Shown here one piece after another: positions 8,776 to 16,297 of a DNA stretch of 64,000 nt. The notes under the pieces were generated by a model that had not been told where the DNA came from, did no database searches, and worked only from the letters and a program-made list of their open reading frames with translations. The translations under genes and the position numbers were made by a program. The DNA comes from Sulfolobales archaeon. Its GTDB lineage: Archaea; Thermoproteota; Thermoprotei_A; Sulfolobales; Desulfurococcaceae. The stretch covers positions 124,001-188,000 of the forward strand of contig JANXDZ010000003.1 in the NCBI GenBank assembly GCA_025059075.1. Direction: 5' to 3'. Positions within the stretch are counted from its first letter, which is position 1. Each line of letters opens with the position of its first letter.

Positions 8776-9798
8776 TTAAACAATGTTGAATATGCATAGA
8801 GCGAGAGCTATCGACGATGTAGCAAGCTGTGCTCCCAACAGTACTGCCACTACTCCTCTTTCAGTGGCCTTTCCACGGATCTTTTTCTGAACGACTATAG
8901 CTAGGTGCGTTAAACTATAGATCTTTTTATATGGAGGATCGAGAGAGCCGTCGCTAAGCACTAAGCCAAAGTTCTCCTTGTAGACTTTATTAAAGAGGCC
9001 TCTGAAGAAAAGCGCTAGTTCTACAAAGTATAAAGCATACTGCATTACTCCAAACTTCTCAAAGTTCCCCAGTATAACTAAGCTCGCGTAGTAAGCTCCA
9101 AAACCATAAGTCAAGCTATTGCCAGGGAATACTTTTGCAGGATACCAATTATAGAGTAGGAAGGCTATTAGAGATGCAGTGCCAATTATTGAAGCAAGTG
9201 AAACACTTGTTTCACCAATGATGTATGAGTAGAGAGCTGTATATATGAGTAGAACTATGCCCATGGATGCTTCAAGACCGTTGTATCCAGCAATCATGTT
9301 AAATGCATTGCTTGCCCCAAGGACTCCTATGGGGACTAAGGCTAATGAGTAAGCAAGCCCTAGATCTCTTTTACCAATGAATGGCAAAGCCATTTCAGAT
9401 ACACCTGCTTGTATAGCTACAATTGGTAAAGCCAGAGGAGCCATGAGTAGCACTCTATACGCTACCCTCAACCCCTTCTTCCACCCCATGAGGTCATCCA
9501 TGAATCCCAGGAAGCTAGCCATGAATAACATGAGGCTGAGAGCATATAGTTCAAGCAAGCTCTCCCTTAAGTGTTCTAAGTAAATCCTTAAAGCTGCTAA
9601 AGTCATTAATCCAAAGCTAGCTCCAACAGAAGCCCACATTCCTCCAGCTTCAGCTACAACACTATTGCTTAGCTTATTCATGTCTCTTCCAGTAAGCCCA
9701 AATCTATGTGCTATGGGAATCCAAGACTTTAAGGCTAAGTAAGTTGAAATACCTGCAATGATTGGCGGCAACGCTACGACCATCAATTGATCAAGCAT
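8776..9798 (-). CDS. Membrane GlcNAc-1-phosphate transferase, MraY/GPT family (AglH-like)
   Basis: 340 residues with about ten membrane helices. Family signatures are FMDDLMGW (about residue 98), the Mg-binding aspartate pair, and NAFNMIAGYNGLE (about 163-175), the conserved motif of archaeal and eukaryal dolichyl-phosphate GlcNAc-1-P transferases (DPAGT1, AglH). It would move a sugar-1-phosphate from a UDP-sugar to dolichyl phosphate, the first step of N-glycan lipid assembly. ATG 9798 has GGTG nine bases upstream. It is convergent with the permease gene. The flippase at 40886-42508 could act later in the same pathway. The exact UDP-sugar is unknown. Confidence 0.88.
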   Translation of the reverse strand: MLDQLMVVALPPIIAGISTYLALKSWIPIAHRFGLTGRDMNKLSNSVVAEAGGMWASVGASFGLMTLAALRIYLEHLRESLLELYALSLMLFMASFLGFMDDLMGWKKGLRVAYRVLLMAPLALPIVAIQAGVSEMALPFIGKRDLGLAYSLALVPIGVLGASNAFNMIAGYNGLEASMGIVLLIYTALYSYIIGETSVSLASIIGTASLIAFLLYNWYPAKVFPGNSLTYGFGAYYASLVILGNFEKFGVMQYALYFVELALFFRGLFNKVYKENFGLVLSDGSLDPPYKKIYSLTHLAIVVQKKIRGKATERGVVAVLLGAQLATSSIALALCIFNIV

Positions 9799-10020
9799 TT
9801 ACAGCACCTTCCAATGTACACTGAGGTGCAAAGTTGTAAGCTGAAAATAAAGTTATCGCAGACTTTCAGCAAAGCTTTGAGAAGACTGTAGATCAAGCAG
9901 TTGTGCCTAAAATACTTGTAGACATCATTTGCCTTGCTTAAGAGTATTTAAAGATCCAGGTAAGAGGTCTGCGGCATCAGCTTTAACTGAGCTACGTGAT
10001 CCATGGATGAAGCCGGCGAA

Positions 10021-10077
10021 CTCCTTGCAAACAAGGATGTAAACATCTTTAGCGGGGAGTACTGCTACTTGGGGGCA
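10021..10077 (+). ncRNA. Possible structured non-coding element between two genes
   Basis: The 9840-10064 stretch holds no reading frame but has clustered pairings: TCCTTG 10022-10027 with CAAGGA 10032-10037 (loop CAAA), GATG/CATC with loop TAAA just after it, CTCC/GGAG closing around both, and ACTGC/GCAGT across 10061-10077. A TATA-like TATTTAAAG lies near 9953. The last helix overlaps the 3' end of the zinc-finger gene. No C/D or H/ACA boxes could be assigned in the usual order, so an RNA gene is only a suggestion. Confidence 0.2.
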
Positions 10078-10208
10078 GTGAATTCCTGGAAGTACCAGCC
10101 ATGATACCTCTTTATGTGATTAATTAATGCTCTACGTCTAAACATTCCACGTCCACATACAGGGCAATGTCTTCCACCAACCATACATCCACCACCCGAC
10201 GTTTTCAT
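10065..10208 (-). CDS. Small C2H2 zinc-finger protein, 47 aa
   Basis: Read directly from the reverse strand. ATG at 10208 opens 47 codons containing CPVCGRGMFRRRALINHIKRYHG, split as CxxC (residues 15-18) and HxxxxH (31-36): a single C2H2-type zinc finger. Basic residues in the helix suggest nucleic-acid binding, perhaps on the ribosome or DNA. A second start, ATG at 10184 (residue 9), has GGTGGTGGA just before it. The promoter is the TATA element at 10238-10247, shared back-to-back with rpl21e. Similar one-finger proteins are common in crenarchaea and their viruses. Confidence 0.8.
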   Translation of the reverse strand: MKTSGGGCMVGGRHCPVCGRGMFRRRALINHIKRYHGWYFQEFTAPK

Positions 10209-10237
10209 AATCTTACGATTTCTATAGAAGCAGAGAG

Positions 10238-10247
10238 TTTTATATAC
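10238..10247. promoter_or_regulatory. Shared TATA element of the divergent zinc-finger and rpl21e genes
   Basis: TTTTATATAC reads as a TATA box in both directions. On the minus strand it places transcription start near 10214, a few bases before ATG 10208. On the plus strand it places it near 10270, leaving a leader of about 40 bases before rpl21e. No second TATA was seen between the genes. Confidence 0.5.
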
Positions 10248-10310
10248 TACTCAATTGGTAGACAACTTAATGCTAAGGCATCCTTAGAGGAAGTAGCTTA
10301 GGTGATGTAA

Positions 10311-10634
10311 TTGGTTAAAGAGCCCAAGGGAGCAAGACACAAGACTAGGAAGCTATTAAGAAAGAGCGTTAGAGAGCGTGGAGCTATACCTCCGCTAAGC
10401 TTAGTCATGCGTGAATATAGGGTTGGCGATAAAGTACACATAAAGATCAATCCATCAGTGCACGGCGGCATGCCTCATAAGAGATACCACGGAATGACGG
10501 GTACTATTATAGGTAAAAGAGGCTTCTGCTACTTGATTGAGACTTTCTTAGGCAATAAGAGGAAAATAATCATAGTTCGTCCAGAGCACCTACGTCCAAT
10601 GGACTTTCAACAAACAGTATCATTTACAAATTAG
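10311..10634 (+). CDS. rpl21e: Large ribosomal subunit protein L21e
   Basis: 107 residues, usual length of archaeal L21e. The sequence is basic at the N terminus (KGARHKTRKLLRKS), then has the SH3-like core with VHIKINPSVHGGMPHKR and the glycine-rich YHGMTGTIIGKRG. It belongs to the 50S subunit. Start is TTG 10311 with GGTGAT at 10301-10306. It begins the conserved archaeal block that continues with rpoF, DUF655, ksgA and a protein methyltransferase, all on this strand. Confidence 0.95.
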   Translation: MVKEPKGARHKTRKLLRKSVRERGAIPPLSLVMREYRVGDKVHIKINPSVHGGMPHKRYHGMTGTIIGKRGFCYLIETFLGNKRKIIIVRPEHLRPMDFQQTVSFTN

Positions 10635-10648
10635 ACGGCGGTGATACG

Positions 10649-11011
10649 GTGTCAGTTGATATAGATGTAGAAGTTATTGAAGAAGTCCACGTGCCAAACC
10701 CTATTGTTAAAAGCATAGTTGAAAAGTATTTGAAGGAACTGCAAGCAACTGGTTTACCAGCCTCAGTACTAGTACACGAGACTTTCGAGTACTTAAGGAA
10801 GTTTTCAAAAATGAGTAGTGAGGAAGCCGAGGAACTCCTCAATGAATTAAGCTCATTTAACTTAAGGAATGAGTCAAAAGTAATGATCATAAATATCTGT
10901 CCTCAAACAATAGAGGAGCTTAGGGCAGTACTGATTTTAGAGGATAAAGTATTTGATGCTAGTGAATTAGAGAGCATTCTCTCTATAATTTCTAAGCATT
11001 GTCCAAAGTAA
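10649..11011 (+). CDS. rpoF: DNA-directed RNA polymerase subunit F (Rpb4 homologue)
   Basis: 120 residues, helical, with the HRDC-like C-terminal half that ends in an ESILSIISKH segment. RpoF forms the stalk of archaeal RNA polymerase with RpoE and helps promoter melting and RNA handling. It follows rpl21e by 14 bases, the standard archaeal order. GTG 10649 is the start; GGCGGTGA at 10637-10644 is the ribosome-binding site. Confidence 0.9.
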   Translation: MSVDIDVEVIEEVHVPNPIVKSIVEKYLKELQATGLPASVLVHETFEYLRKFSKMSSEEAEELLNELSSFNLRNESKVMIINICPQTIEELRAVLILEDKVFDASELESILSIISKHCPK

Positions 11012-11106
11012 ATAAATAATTTAATGTAAGAGTAAGACTGGCTTAGATAGAAAGTTAACTAAAAAATATTCCTTGCTAAAGTAATTCATAGAGGTGGCTG
11101 CTAACA

Positions 11107-11799
11107 ATGTCTAGAGGATTTCACTGGAAGCGTGAAAGAAGAATTGATAGAGAGAGGGATGATAGAGAGATAGAGATATACGTACTAGATCACATGCCTT
11201 ACGGCAATCCCTTAGATAAGTACCCAATGTATAGGAATAAGCCAGTTGCACAAGTCATTGGCTCAAGGTACTTCATGTTGCTTGAAGTAGAACCATACAG
11301 CAACATAGAGCTTCTCACTGGAGAGAGAATGTATTTAGATAGAGAGAGTAAAGTTAGGAGAGTTGTTGGGAGAATTACTTACAATGACTTAACTTCTAAT
11401 GCTAGAGCTAATTTAGAGGATGTAGTTAGGAGAATAGTGTTAGATAATGAATCGCTATTCGTCGAGATGTTCAATAAAGCTGAGCCAATAAACATTAGGC
11501 TCCATACGCTAGAGCTCTTACCAGGAATTGGGAGAAAGTCTGTAAGAGCTATACTTGAGGAAAGAGAGAAGAGAAAGTTTACTTCCTTTAAAGACATACA
11601 GGAGCGGCTTAAGATAGTTGATGTAGCTAAGTCTATTGTAGATAGAATTGTTATGGAGATAGTCGGTGATGGAGAGAAGTACTTCCTATTCGTTAAGCCT
11701 TTAAGAGAGCAAGCAGCTGCTGGAGCAATTTACTTAGATATCATAGGGAAGATAAAGGGAATTAGTGGAGGTATAGGCCATAGACCTCCCCCCTCTTAA
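11107..11799 (+). CDS. DUF655 helix-hairpin-helix RNA/DNA-binding protein
   Basis: 230 residues. The N-terminal half (about 25-100) resembles an OB or beta-barrel domain with MYLDRESKVRRVVGRI. Residues about 130-200 hold helix-hairpin-helix motifs, with LELLPGIGRKSVRAILEE as the clearest. DUF655 is an archaeal protein of unknown exact role, nearly always between rpoF and ksgA; predicted to bind nucleic acid, possibly in translation or ribosome assembly. ATG 11107 follows GAGGTGG at 11091-11097. Confidence 0.9.
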   Translation: MSRGFHWKRERRIDRERDDREIEIYVLDHMPYGNPLDKYPMYRNKPVAQVIGSRYFMLLEVEPYSNIELLTGERMYLDRESKVRRVVGRITYNDLTSNARANLEDVVRRIVLDNESLFVEMFNKAEPINIRLHTLELLPGIGRKSVRAILEEREKRKFTSFKDIQERLKIVDVAKSIVDRIVMEIVGDGEKYFLFVKPLREQAAAGAIYLDIIGKIKGISGGIGHRPPPS

Positions 11800-11841
11800 C
11801 TCAAGGACTCACCTCTATAAATGGACTAGGCGCATTCTTAA

Positions 11842-11851
11842 AGTATATAAC
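11842..11851 (+). promoter_or_regulatory. TATA box placing a leaderless start at ksgA
   Basis: AGTATATAAC lies 20-28 bases ahead of ATG 11870, the normal distance from TATA to transcription start in crenarchaea. It implies a leaderless ksgA mRNA starting at or next to that ATG, inside an otherwise co-directional gene block. Confidence 0.5.
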
Positions 11852-11869
11852 TTAAAGCCTAAGGAATCA

Positions 11870-12631
11870 ATGGGCCAGTCTTTTCTCATAAATCCTAGAG
11901 TAGCGCGCGATTTTATAGCAGAGCTGAAAATGCATAGAGTTAAACCTGGGGAACTTATTTGTGAAGTTGGTTCAGGCCTAGGAGTAATTACATATGCCCT
12001 ACTCAGGGAGGAGTATAGAGTTTTAGCAATAGAATTAGATGAAAGGTTAGCTGAACTAACTAACCAAGTGGCTACAGGCTATCCAGGAGCCATTGTAGTT
12101 AACGCAGATGCCCTTGACTTAAAGTACTTGTGTAGAGTTGTTGTTTCAAACGCACCGTACTACCTTTCATCAGATCTATTGATTAAAGTAGCTAGAGAGA
12201 GCTCAGTAGAGTTAGCCTTAATAGTTCTGCAAAAGGAGGTTGTAGATAGAGTTTGCGCTAAGCCAAGTACTAAAGAATATGGGAGGCTGAGCATAATAAT
12301 ACAGCTGCTCTTCAATACTAAGCCAGGAGCATTCTATAGCTCCAGTGATTTCTACCCTAAGCCTAAAGTCACTTCTAGAATGCTTGTATTGGAGAGAAAG
12401 AATCCATACAATAGCATCTATAGGAGAGTTGAAGAACTAACTAGAGTGCTATTTAATGAAAGGAGGAAGAAAGCACTTAAAGTTATTGAGAAAAACCTAG
12501 GTTTAAGGAAAGATGACGTAGAGCTTCTTGGAGTAAGCAGTGGGGCAAGAGTATATCAATTGCCGCCGCAAGTATTCGTTGAACTAGCTAAACTGGTGGA
12601 ACTTCATGAAGCGCCTGCCTCTAGTAAATGA
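11870..12631 (+). CDS. ksgA: Dim1/KsgA 16S rRNA adenine dimethyltransferase
   Basis: 253 residues. Motifs are GQSFL near the N terminus, SAM-binding CEVGSGLGV (31-39), acidic loop ELDERL (about 54-59) and NAPYYLSS, the NxPY catalytic motif that faces the adenine, usually NLPY or NIPY. The enzyme dimethylates two adjacent adenines in helix 45 of 16S rRNA during late small-subunit assembly. ATG 11870 begins right at GQSFL and is therefore unusually short at the N terminus. The frame is open upstream and reads LKVYNLKPKES, as expected of the family, but offers no ATG, GTG or TTG. It overlaps the next gene by 26 bases. Confidence 0.92.
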   Translation: MGQSFLINPRVARDFIAELKMHRVKPGELICEVGSGLGVITYALLREEYRVLAIELDERLAELTNQVATGYPGAIVVNADALDLKYLCRVVVSNAPYYLSSDLLIKVARESSVELALIVLQKEVVDRVCAKPSTKEYGRLSIIIQLLFNTKPGAFYSSSDFYPKPKVTSRMLVLERKNPYNSIYRRVEELTRVLFNERRKKALKVIEKNLGLRKDDVELLGVSSGARVYQLPPQVFVELAKLVELHEAPASSK

Positions 12632-13208
12632 CTTATCCATAGCTGTATTTGATGGAGTCTATGAGCCCTCTAACGATACGTGGCTGCTTATAAAGCTACT
12701 TAACCCAAGCTTACTGAGAGATTCAACAATTGTAGATACATGCACAGGTTCAGGTGTTTTAGGCATATATGCTCATTTAATTGGCCGCCCTAGGAGAGTG
12801 ATCTTGATAGATTTAAGTAAGGATGCTGTAGAAAACGCTAAGTATAACGTTGACAGCCTTAAACTATACTCTGCAATAGTCTTGCAATGCAATGCTACTG
12901 AGTGCATTAACTCGTCTTCAGTTGACATCGTAATATCCAATCCCCCATACCTCCCCTACAACGGCTTTCCACTAGATGAATCCGTTATAGGTGGTGCAAG
13001 TGGTTATGAAGTGATATTATCCATCATTAGTGATGCACTGAGGGTTTTGAGAAGTGGTGGATTAATCTACATAGTGTTCTCATCTCTTTCAAACCCTGAG
13101 AAAGTTTTTAGTGAACTACTTGCAAAAGGCTTTAAAGTTTTAAAGATTGAAAAGGAGTCATTCTTTTATGAAGAGCTGATAGCTGTTGAGGCAGTGAAGG
13201 AGAATTGA
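12606..13208 (+). CDS. HemK/Mtq2-type protein glutamine methyltransferase
   Basis: 200 residues. The opening VYEPSNDTWLL is the Mtq2-family N terminus, followed by SAM-binding DTCTGSGVLGI (about 45-55) and the catalytic NPPYLPY (about 116-122), the signature of enzymes that N5-methylate glutamine. Eukaryotic Mtq2 methylates the GGQ glutamine of release factor eRF1; the archaeal homologue likely does the same to aRF1 with Trm112. It starts inside ksgA and ends inside the next gene, so it is translationally coupled. Confidence 0.88.
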   Translation: MKRLPLVNDLSIAVFDGVYEPSNDTWLLIKLLNPSLLRDSTIVDTCTGSGVLGIYAHLIGRPRRVILIDLSKDAVENAKYNVDSLKLYSAIVLQCNATECINSSSVDIVISNPPYLPYNGFPLDESVIGGASGYEVILSIISDALRVLRSGGLIYIVFSSLSNPEKVFSELLAKGFKVLKIEKESFFYEELIAVEAVKEN

Positions 13209-13924
13209 GGATTAGAGTAGTATTAGTGGAGCCTGAGGGAGCTATTAACGTTGGTTTTACTGCAAGACTATGCATGAACTTCGGTGTAAGTGAATTATTC
13301 CTAGTTAATCCTAAGGCAAGCATTGAGGAAGCTCTTAATTATGCTGCAAAGGCGAGGGATTTTTTAGTGAATGCAAGGATAGTTGACGACTTGGGAAAAG
13401 CCTTAAGTGGAGTAAGTATATCTGCTTCCACTACTGGCATAGGGTATTCAAAGGGAGATTACTTAAGGCAGTCCATAGAGTTAAGGAACTTCGTTGAAGT
13501 ACTTAAGAGCAGGTCGGTGGACTCCATAGCTATATTGTTTGGTAGAGAGAGCACTGGCTTAACTAGGGAAGAAATATCTATGACAGATTTTGTAATAACT
13601 ATACCAGCTCACCCAGACTACTCAATCCTTAACTTAAGTCACTCTGTAGGAATAGTACTCTATGAGCTTTACACATCTCTCGGTGGAGTATATTCAAACA
13701 TACCTCCTAGGGCTTCTGGAGAAAAGATCAGGTTAATCCATAGATTAATTGATGAAGCTGTTGACTCCATTAAAGTAAGTGGGGAAAAATCTCTGCGAAT
13801 AAAGAGATCATTAAAAGCAGTTATGACTAGAGGTATGCCAAGTGAGTATGAAGCTAGGCAAATAGTATATTTCTTTAGAAAGATCTTGAGGAAAATTAGC
13901 GGAGAACTTCAATACTCTCCCTAA
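13205..13924 (+). CDS. trmJ: SPOUT-family tRNA 2'-O-methyltransferase, TrmJ-like
   Basis: 239 residues. SpoU/TrmH-family motifs: VEPEGAINVGFTARLCMNFG (motif 1, about 8-27), LFGRESTGLTREE (motif 2, about 115-127) and ILNLSHSVGIVLYEL (motif 3, about 145-159). The VEPE...N-GFxAR spacing is that of TrmJ, which methylates the ribose of tRNA nucleotide 32. A knotted SAM site is expected and a C-terminal helical extension fits the archaeal form. The TTG start overlaps the previous stop codon (TTGA), giving tight coupling. Confidence 0.88.
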   Translation: MRIRVVLVEPEGAINVGFTARLCMNFGVSELFLVNPKASIEEALNYAAKARDFLVNARIVDDLGKALSGVSISASTTGIGYSKGDYLRQSIELRNFVEVLKSRSVDSIAILFGRESTGLTREEISMTDFVITIPAHPDYSILNLSHSVGIVLYELYTSLGGVYSNIPPRASGEKIRLIHRLIDEAVDSIKVSGEKSLRIKRSLKAVMTRGMPSEYEARQIVYFFRKILRKISGELQYSP

Positions 13925-14021
13925 AAACAGAGACTTACTATTGTTGAAGAATTCTGCTAGTACTTAAATATCTACAAATAGATGTTGACTAGCGAACCTC
14001 TTGAAGGTTTAGGGTGGAGCA

Positions 14022-14186
14022 ATGTCAGCTAAAGACTTATTACACCTAGCTTTACTGATAAGCAGCATTGAGAGGGCCCGTCGTCTAGCCTGGTTTGGAC
14101 GCCGCCCTCACACGGCGGAGGTCCGGGGTTCAAATCCCCGCGGGCCCACTTATCAAACGGGTGCAAATTACTTTCCCCGCTTTTAA
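14022..14186 (+). CDS. Small ORF overlapping the tRNA-Val gene, 54 aa (doubtful)
   Basis: ATG 14022 has a good ribosome-binding site (GGTGGAG 14013-14019) and a TATA-like CTTAAATA at 13963-13970. The first 21 codons (MSAKDLLHLALLISSIERAR) look like a real protein N terminus, but the frame then runs through the whole tRNA gene and stops at 14184. Either it is chance, or a gene was cut when the tRNA and its downstream foreign stretch arrived. I do not recognise a family. Confidence 0.25.
   Translation: MSAKDLLHLALLISSIERARRLAWFGRRPHTAEVRGSNPRGPTYQTGANYFPRF
14074..14148 (+). tRNA. tRNA-Val (anticodon CAC)
   Basis: Full cloverleaf: acceptor GGGCCCG 14074-14080 with CGGGCCC 14141-14147 and discriminator A14148; anticodon stem CCGCC/GGCGG (14102-14106 with 14114-14118) around the loop CTCACAC, anticodon CAC at 14109-14111; T stem CGGGG/CCCCG with TTCAAAT loop. 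No intron and no encoded CCA. A GC-rich decayed stretch follows directly, so this tRNA may have served as an integration site. Confidence 0.97.
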
Positions 14187-14205
14187 GTCCAGAAGCCATT
14201 CACTT

Positions 14206-14622
14206 TTGGATGTGGAAGTGAGGGGCGGGATATATGACTATGACGGATCCACCAGCAGTCTTCTGCTTGATTATTGAAATGGACTGGCCTAGCTACAGGT
14301 TAGCCGTTTCACTCACAGGCCATTCAACGTGATCTTCAACGGAGTTCCACTGCCAAACGGCTTATTCTCAGAGTTCTTGACGGTTATGGAGAACGTTAGA
14401 ACTATGGTTGTCTCCTCAAATATGACGCTGGCGGCGTACATGTAACCACTACAGGACGGGCTCCCTCAATGGCAGAAACAGGCGGCAACCACGACGTTCA
14501 GGGCAGGAGGCATCGAAGATGGTTTCCCGACAAAATCCATGTTAATCCTAAATGGTCAATTTTATGGGCCTGATTGACTGCTCGTAAACTTCACATGGAC
14601 GGTTAGCATGCACGTCTCATAG
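14206..14622 (+). pseudogene. GC-rich decayed reading frame downstream of tRNA-Val
   Basis: One frame reads protein-like for over 400 bases but is broken by stops at 14275 (TGA), 14290 (TAG), 14443 (TAA), 14575 (TGA) and 14620 (TAG). Readable pieces include GGIYDYDGSTSSLLLDY, FNGVPLPNGLFSEFLTV and AGGIEDGFPTKSMLILNG; a +1 frame offers IEMDWPSYRLAVSLTGH between the first two, suggesting a frameshift as well. Base composition is unlike the surroundings: 35 of 60 bases are G or C in 14461-14520. Probably a dead gene of foreign origin. No family recognised. Confidence 0.4.
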
Positions 14623-14730
14623 CTTAAGGAGCTACACTCGCTACTTGCCCATATAATCAAACATGAAGTTTCCTTAAAAAGAGTTACTTTTAAATCTTTT
14701 CCTTTAAATTTAAAATTATTTTGTATACAA

Positions 14731-14741
14731 ATTTTATATAA
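14731..14741 (+). promoter_or_regulatory. TATA box of the SDR gene
   Basis: ATTTTATATAA in a very AT-rich stretch, 32-42 bases before ATG 14773. Transcription start would be near 14760-14764, leaving about ten bases that carry GGTGA (14763-14767) as ribosome-binding site. Confidence 0.55.
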
Positions 14742-14772
14742 AGCCATATTTGAGTGAAAATTGGTGAATTAT

Positions 14773-15543
14773 ATGGGGAAACTTGACGGAAAGGTGGCTA
14801 TAATAACTGGTGCTGGATCAGGCATTGGAAGAGCGACCGCTTTGTTATTTGCGCAAGAAGGAGCTAAAGTTGTTGTTGTAGATATTAATGATGCTGCAGG
14901 AGAAGAAACAGTCAAGATGATTAAGGATGGCGGCGGTGAAGCAATTTTTATCCATGCCGATGTAAGTAAAGCTGAGGATGTTAAAAATATGGTCCAAAAA
15001 ACAGTGGAGAAGTTCGGGGGGCTCCACGTAATAGTCAATAATGCGGGCATTGTAGGGGAAATGATAGATACTGCCAATTATCCGGAGGAAACCTTCGACA
15101 AAGTTATAGCAGTAAATCTGAAAGGTGTGTGGTTGGGAATTAAATATGCTGTCGCAGAAATAATTAAAAGCGGCGGTGGAAGCATAATTAACGTGGCCTC
15201 AATAGGAGGACTTATCGGCTTCCCAGGTATTAGTGCATATTGTGCGTCAAAGGCAGGGGTTATTGCATTGACTAAAGCCGCCGCCATTGAGTATGCAAAA
15301 CATAACGTTAGAGTTAATTGTATTGCCCCAGGAGTTATCGAAACACCGTTATCCACTAAGCCATTTGCTAAGCTGACCCCTGAAATTATGGAAGCTCATA
15401 TAAGTCGTATACGACTTGTACCCATGGGGAGGATGGGTAAACCCGAAGAGGTAGCAAGGGTTGCCTTATTCTTAGCTTCCGATGATTCCTCTTTTATCAC
15501 AGGTGCAGTTATTACAGTAGATGGTGGGATGGTGGCTTGGTAA
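14773..15543 (+). CDS. Short-chain dehydrogenase/reductase (SDR), FabG-like
   Basis: About 256 residues from ATG 14773 (in-frame TTG 14761 and GTG 14764 precede it, but GGTGA and the family N terminus favour ATG). Classical SDR motifs: TGAGSGIG dinucleotide loop, NNAG, active-site serine in INVASIGG, YCASK catalytic Tyr-Lys, and a C-terminal GGMVAW. It oxidises or reduces a hydroxyl/keto group with NAD(P); substrate unknown. It stands alone between a decayed stretch and a 1-kb gene-poor region, with an own AT-rich promoter, which suggests recent acquisition. Confidence 0.92.
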   Translation: MGKLDGKVAIITGAGSGIGRATALLFAQEGAKVVVVDINDAAGEETVKMIKDGGGEAIFIHADVSKAEDVKNMVQKTVEKFGGLHVIVNNAGIVGEMIDTANYPEETFDKVIAVNLKGVWLGIKYAVAEIIKSGGGSIINVASIGGLIGFPGISAYCASKAGVIALTKAAAIEYAKHNVRVNCIAPGVIETPLSTKPFAKLTPEIMEAHISRIRLVPMGRMGKPEEVARVALFLASDDSSFITGAVITVDGGMVAW

Positions 15544-15893
15544 ATTTACACATGTAGTAATTGATGACGTAAATACTATAATTTTTTAATTTACCTACGC
15601 CTTATTATAGAAAGGGTATTCAGAATCAGATGTATAACATAACGTCCACATTTGACTGTTAGTTGCACAAAAGGAGTTCATGAAATAGAGGAAAGTAAAT
15701 CAAATGTCTGATGTCACATAATTAATTTAGTGAAATACGCCGGCTACTTGAAAATAAATTCAACAGACATCTCCAACTTCGTGATTATAAGGGCTTTTTC
15801 ACAGAGGAATTGTAAAAGAACTCGCGTGATCATTAATGAATCGATCAATTGCTTTCATCAATATAAAAAGGTTTGTTAAGAGTCTCTATAATA

Positions 15894-16013
15894 GTGCTTA
15901 AGCAACATCCAAGGCTATTACTATTAAGGTTCCTCCACGGCCTTCTGAAGATACTTGATGAAAGCGTTGCTATTGATATAGTGGAGCAGAGAAAACCGTT
16001 AATGAAGATATAA
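15894..16013 (+). CDS. Small ORF with its own TATA box, 39 aa (doubtful)
   Basis: GTG 15894 opens 39 codons (mostly Leu, then LLKILDESVAIDIVEQRK). A clear TATA element ATATAAAAAG at 15861-15870 would start transcription at about 15890, so the mRNA would be leaderless. It may be a genuine small gene or the surviving end of a longer decayed one. No family recognised. Confidence 0.3.
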   Translation: MLKQHPRLLLLRFLHGLLKILDESVAIDIVEQRKPLMKI

Positions 16014-16297
16014 CTATTGCCACGTTTATTGGATACCCCTAAGATTATTTCTACATGTACTTTTACGGAGGTGTAATATTTCCCGTAGAAAGACTATATC
16101 TTAGCCCACAGGCTTTAACTAAAGCTCCTTGATATAGGTAGGCCGCAAGCTTTAGGCTTTCTCCCAGCTTACTAACAGAGCAATATCCATAAATAGAGAC
16201 GTAGAGCTAATCACTAAATTTTAGGTACATAGGTGAAGATGCAGAGACTCTAGTTACTCCATGAAAGTAAGGATCACGTAATGGTTATTGAACTGGC

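Noticed and set aside
11379-11597. Minus-strand ORF within DUF655
   Set aside because: Antisense to helix-hairpin-helix coding sequence, no own signals.
14095-14277. ORF beginning inside tRNA-Val
   Set aside because: Its N-terminal part is translation of the tRNA (RSGVQIPAGPL is the usual artefact of the T arm); only the downstream portion belongs to the decayed frame.
14206-14622. In-frame TGA/TAG read as selenocysteine or pyrrolysine
   Set aside because: All three stop codons occur (TGA, TAG, TAA) in a GC-shifted stretch with a frameshift. Decay is simpler; no SECIS-like element was seen.
14562-14747. Minus-strand ORF of 61 codons upstream of the SDR gene
   Set aside because: Covers the SDR promoter and a stop-rich stretch; sequence is not protein-like and has no ribosome-binding site.
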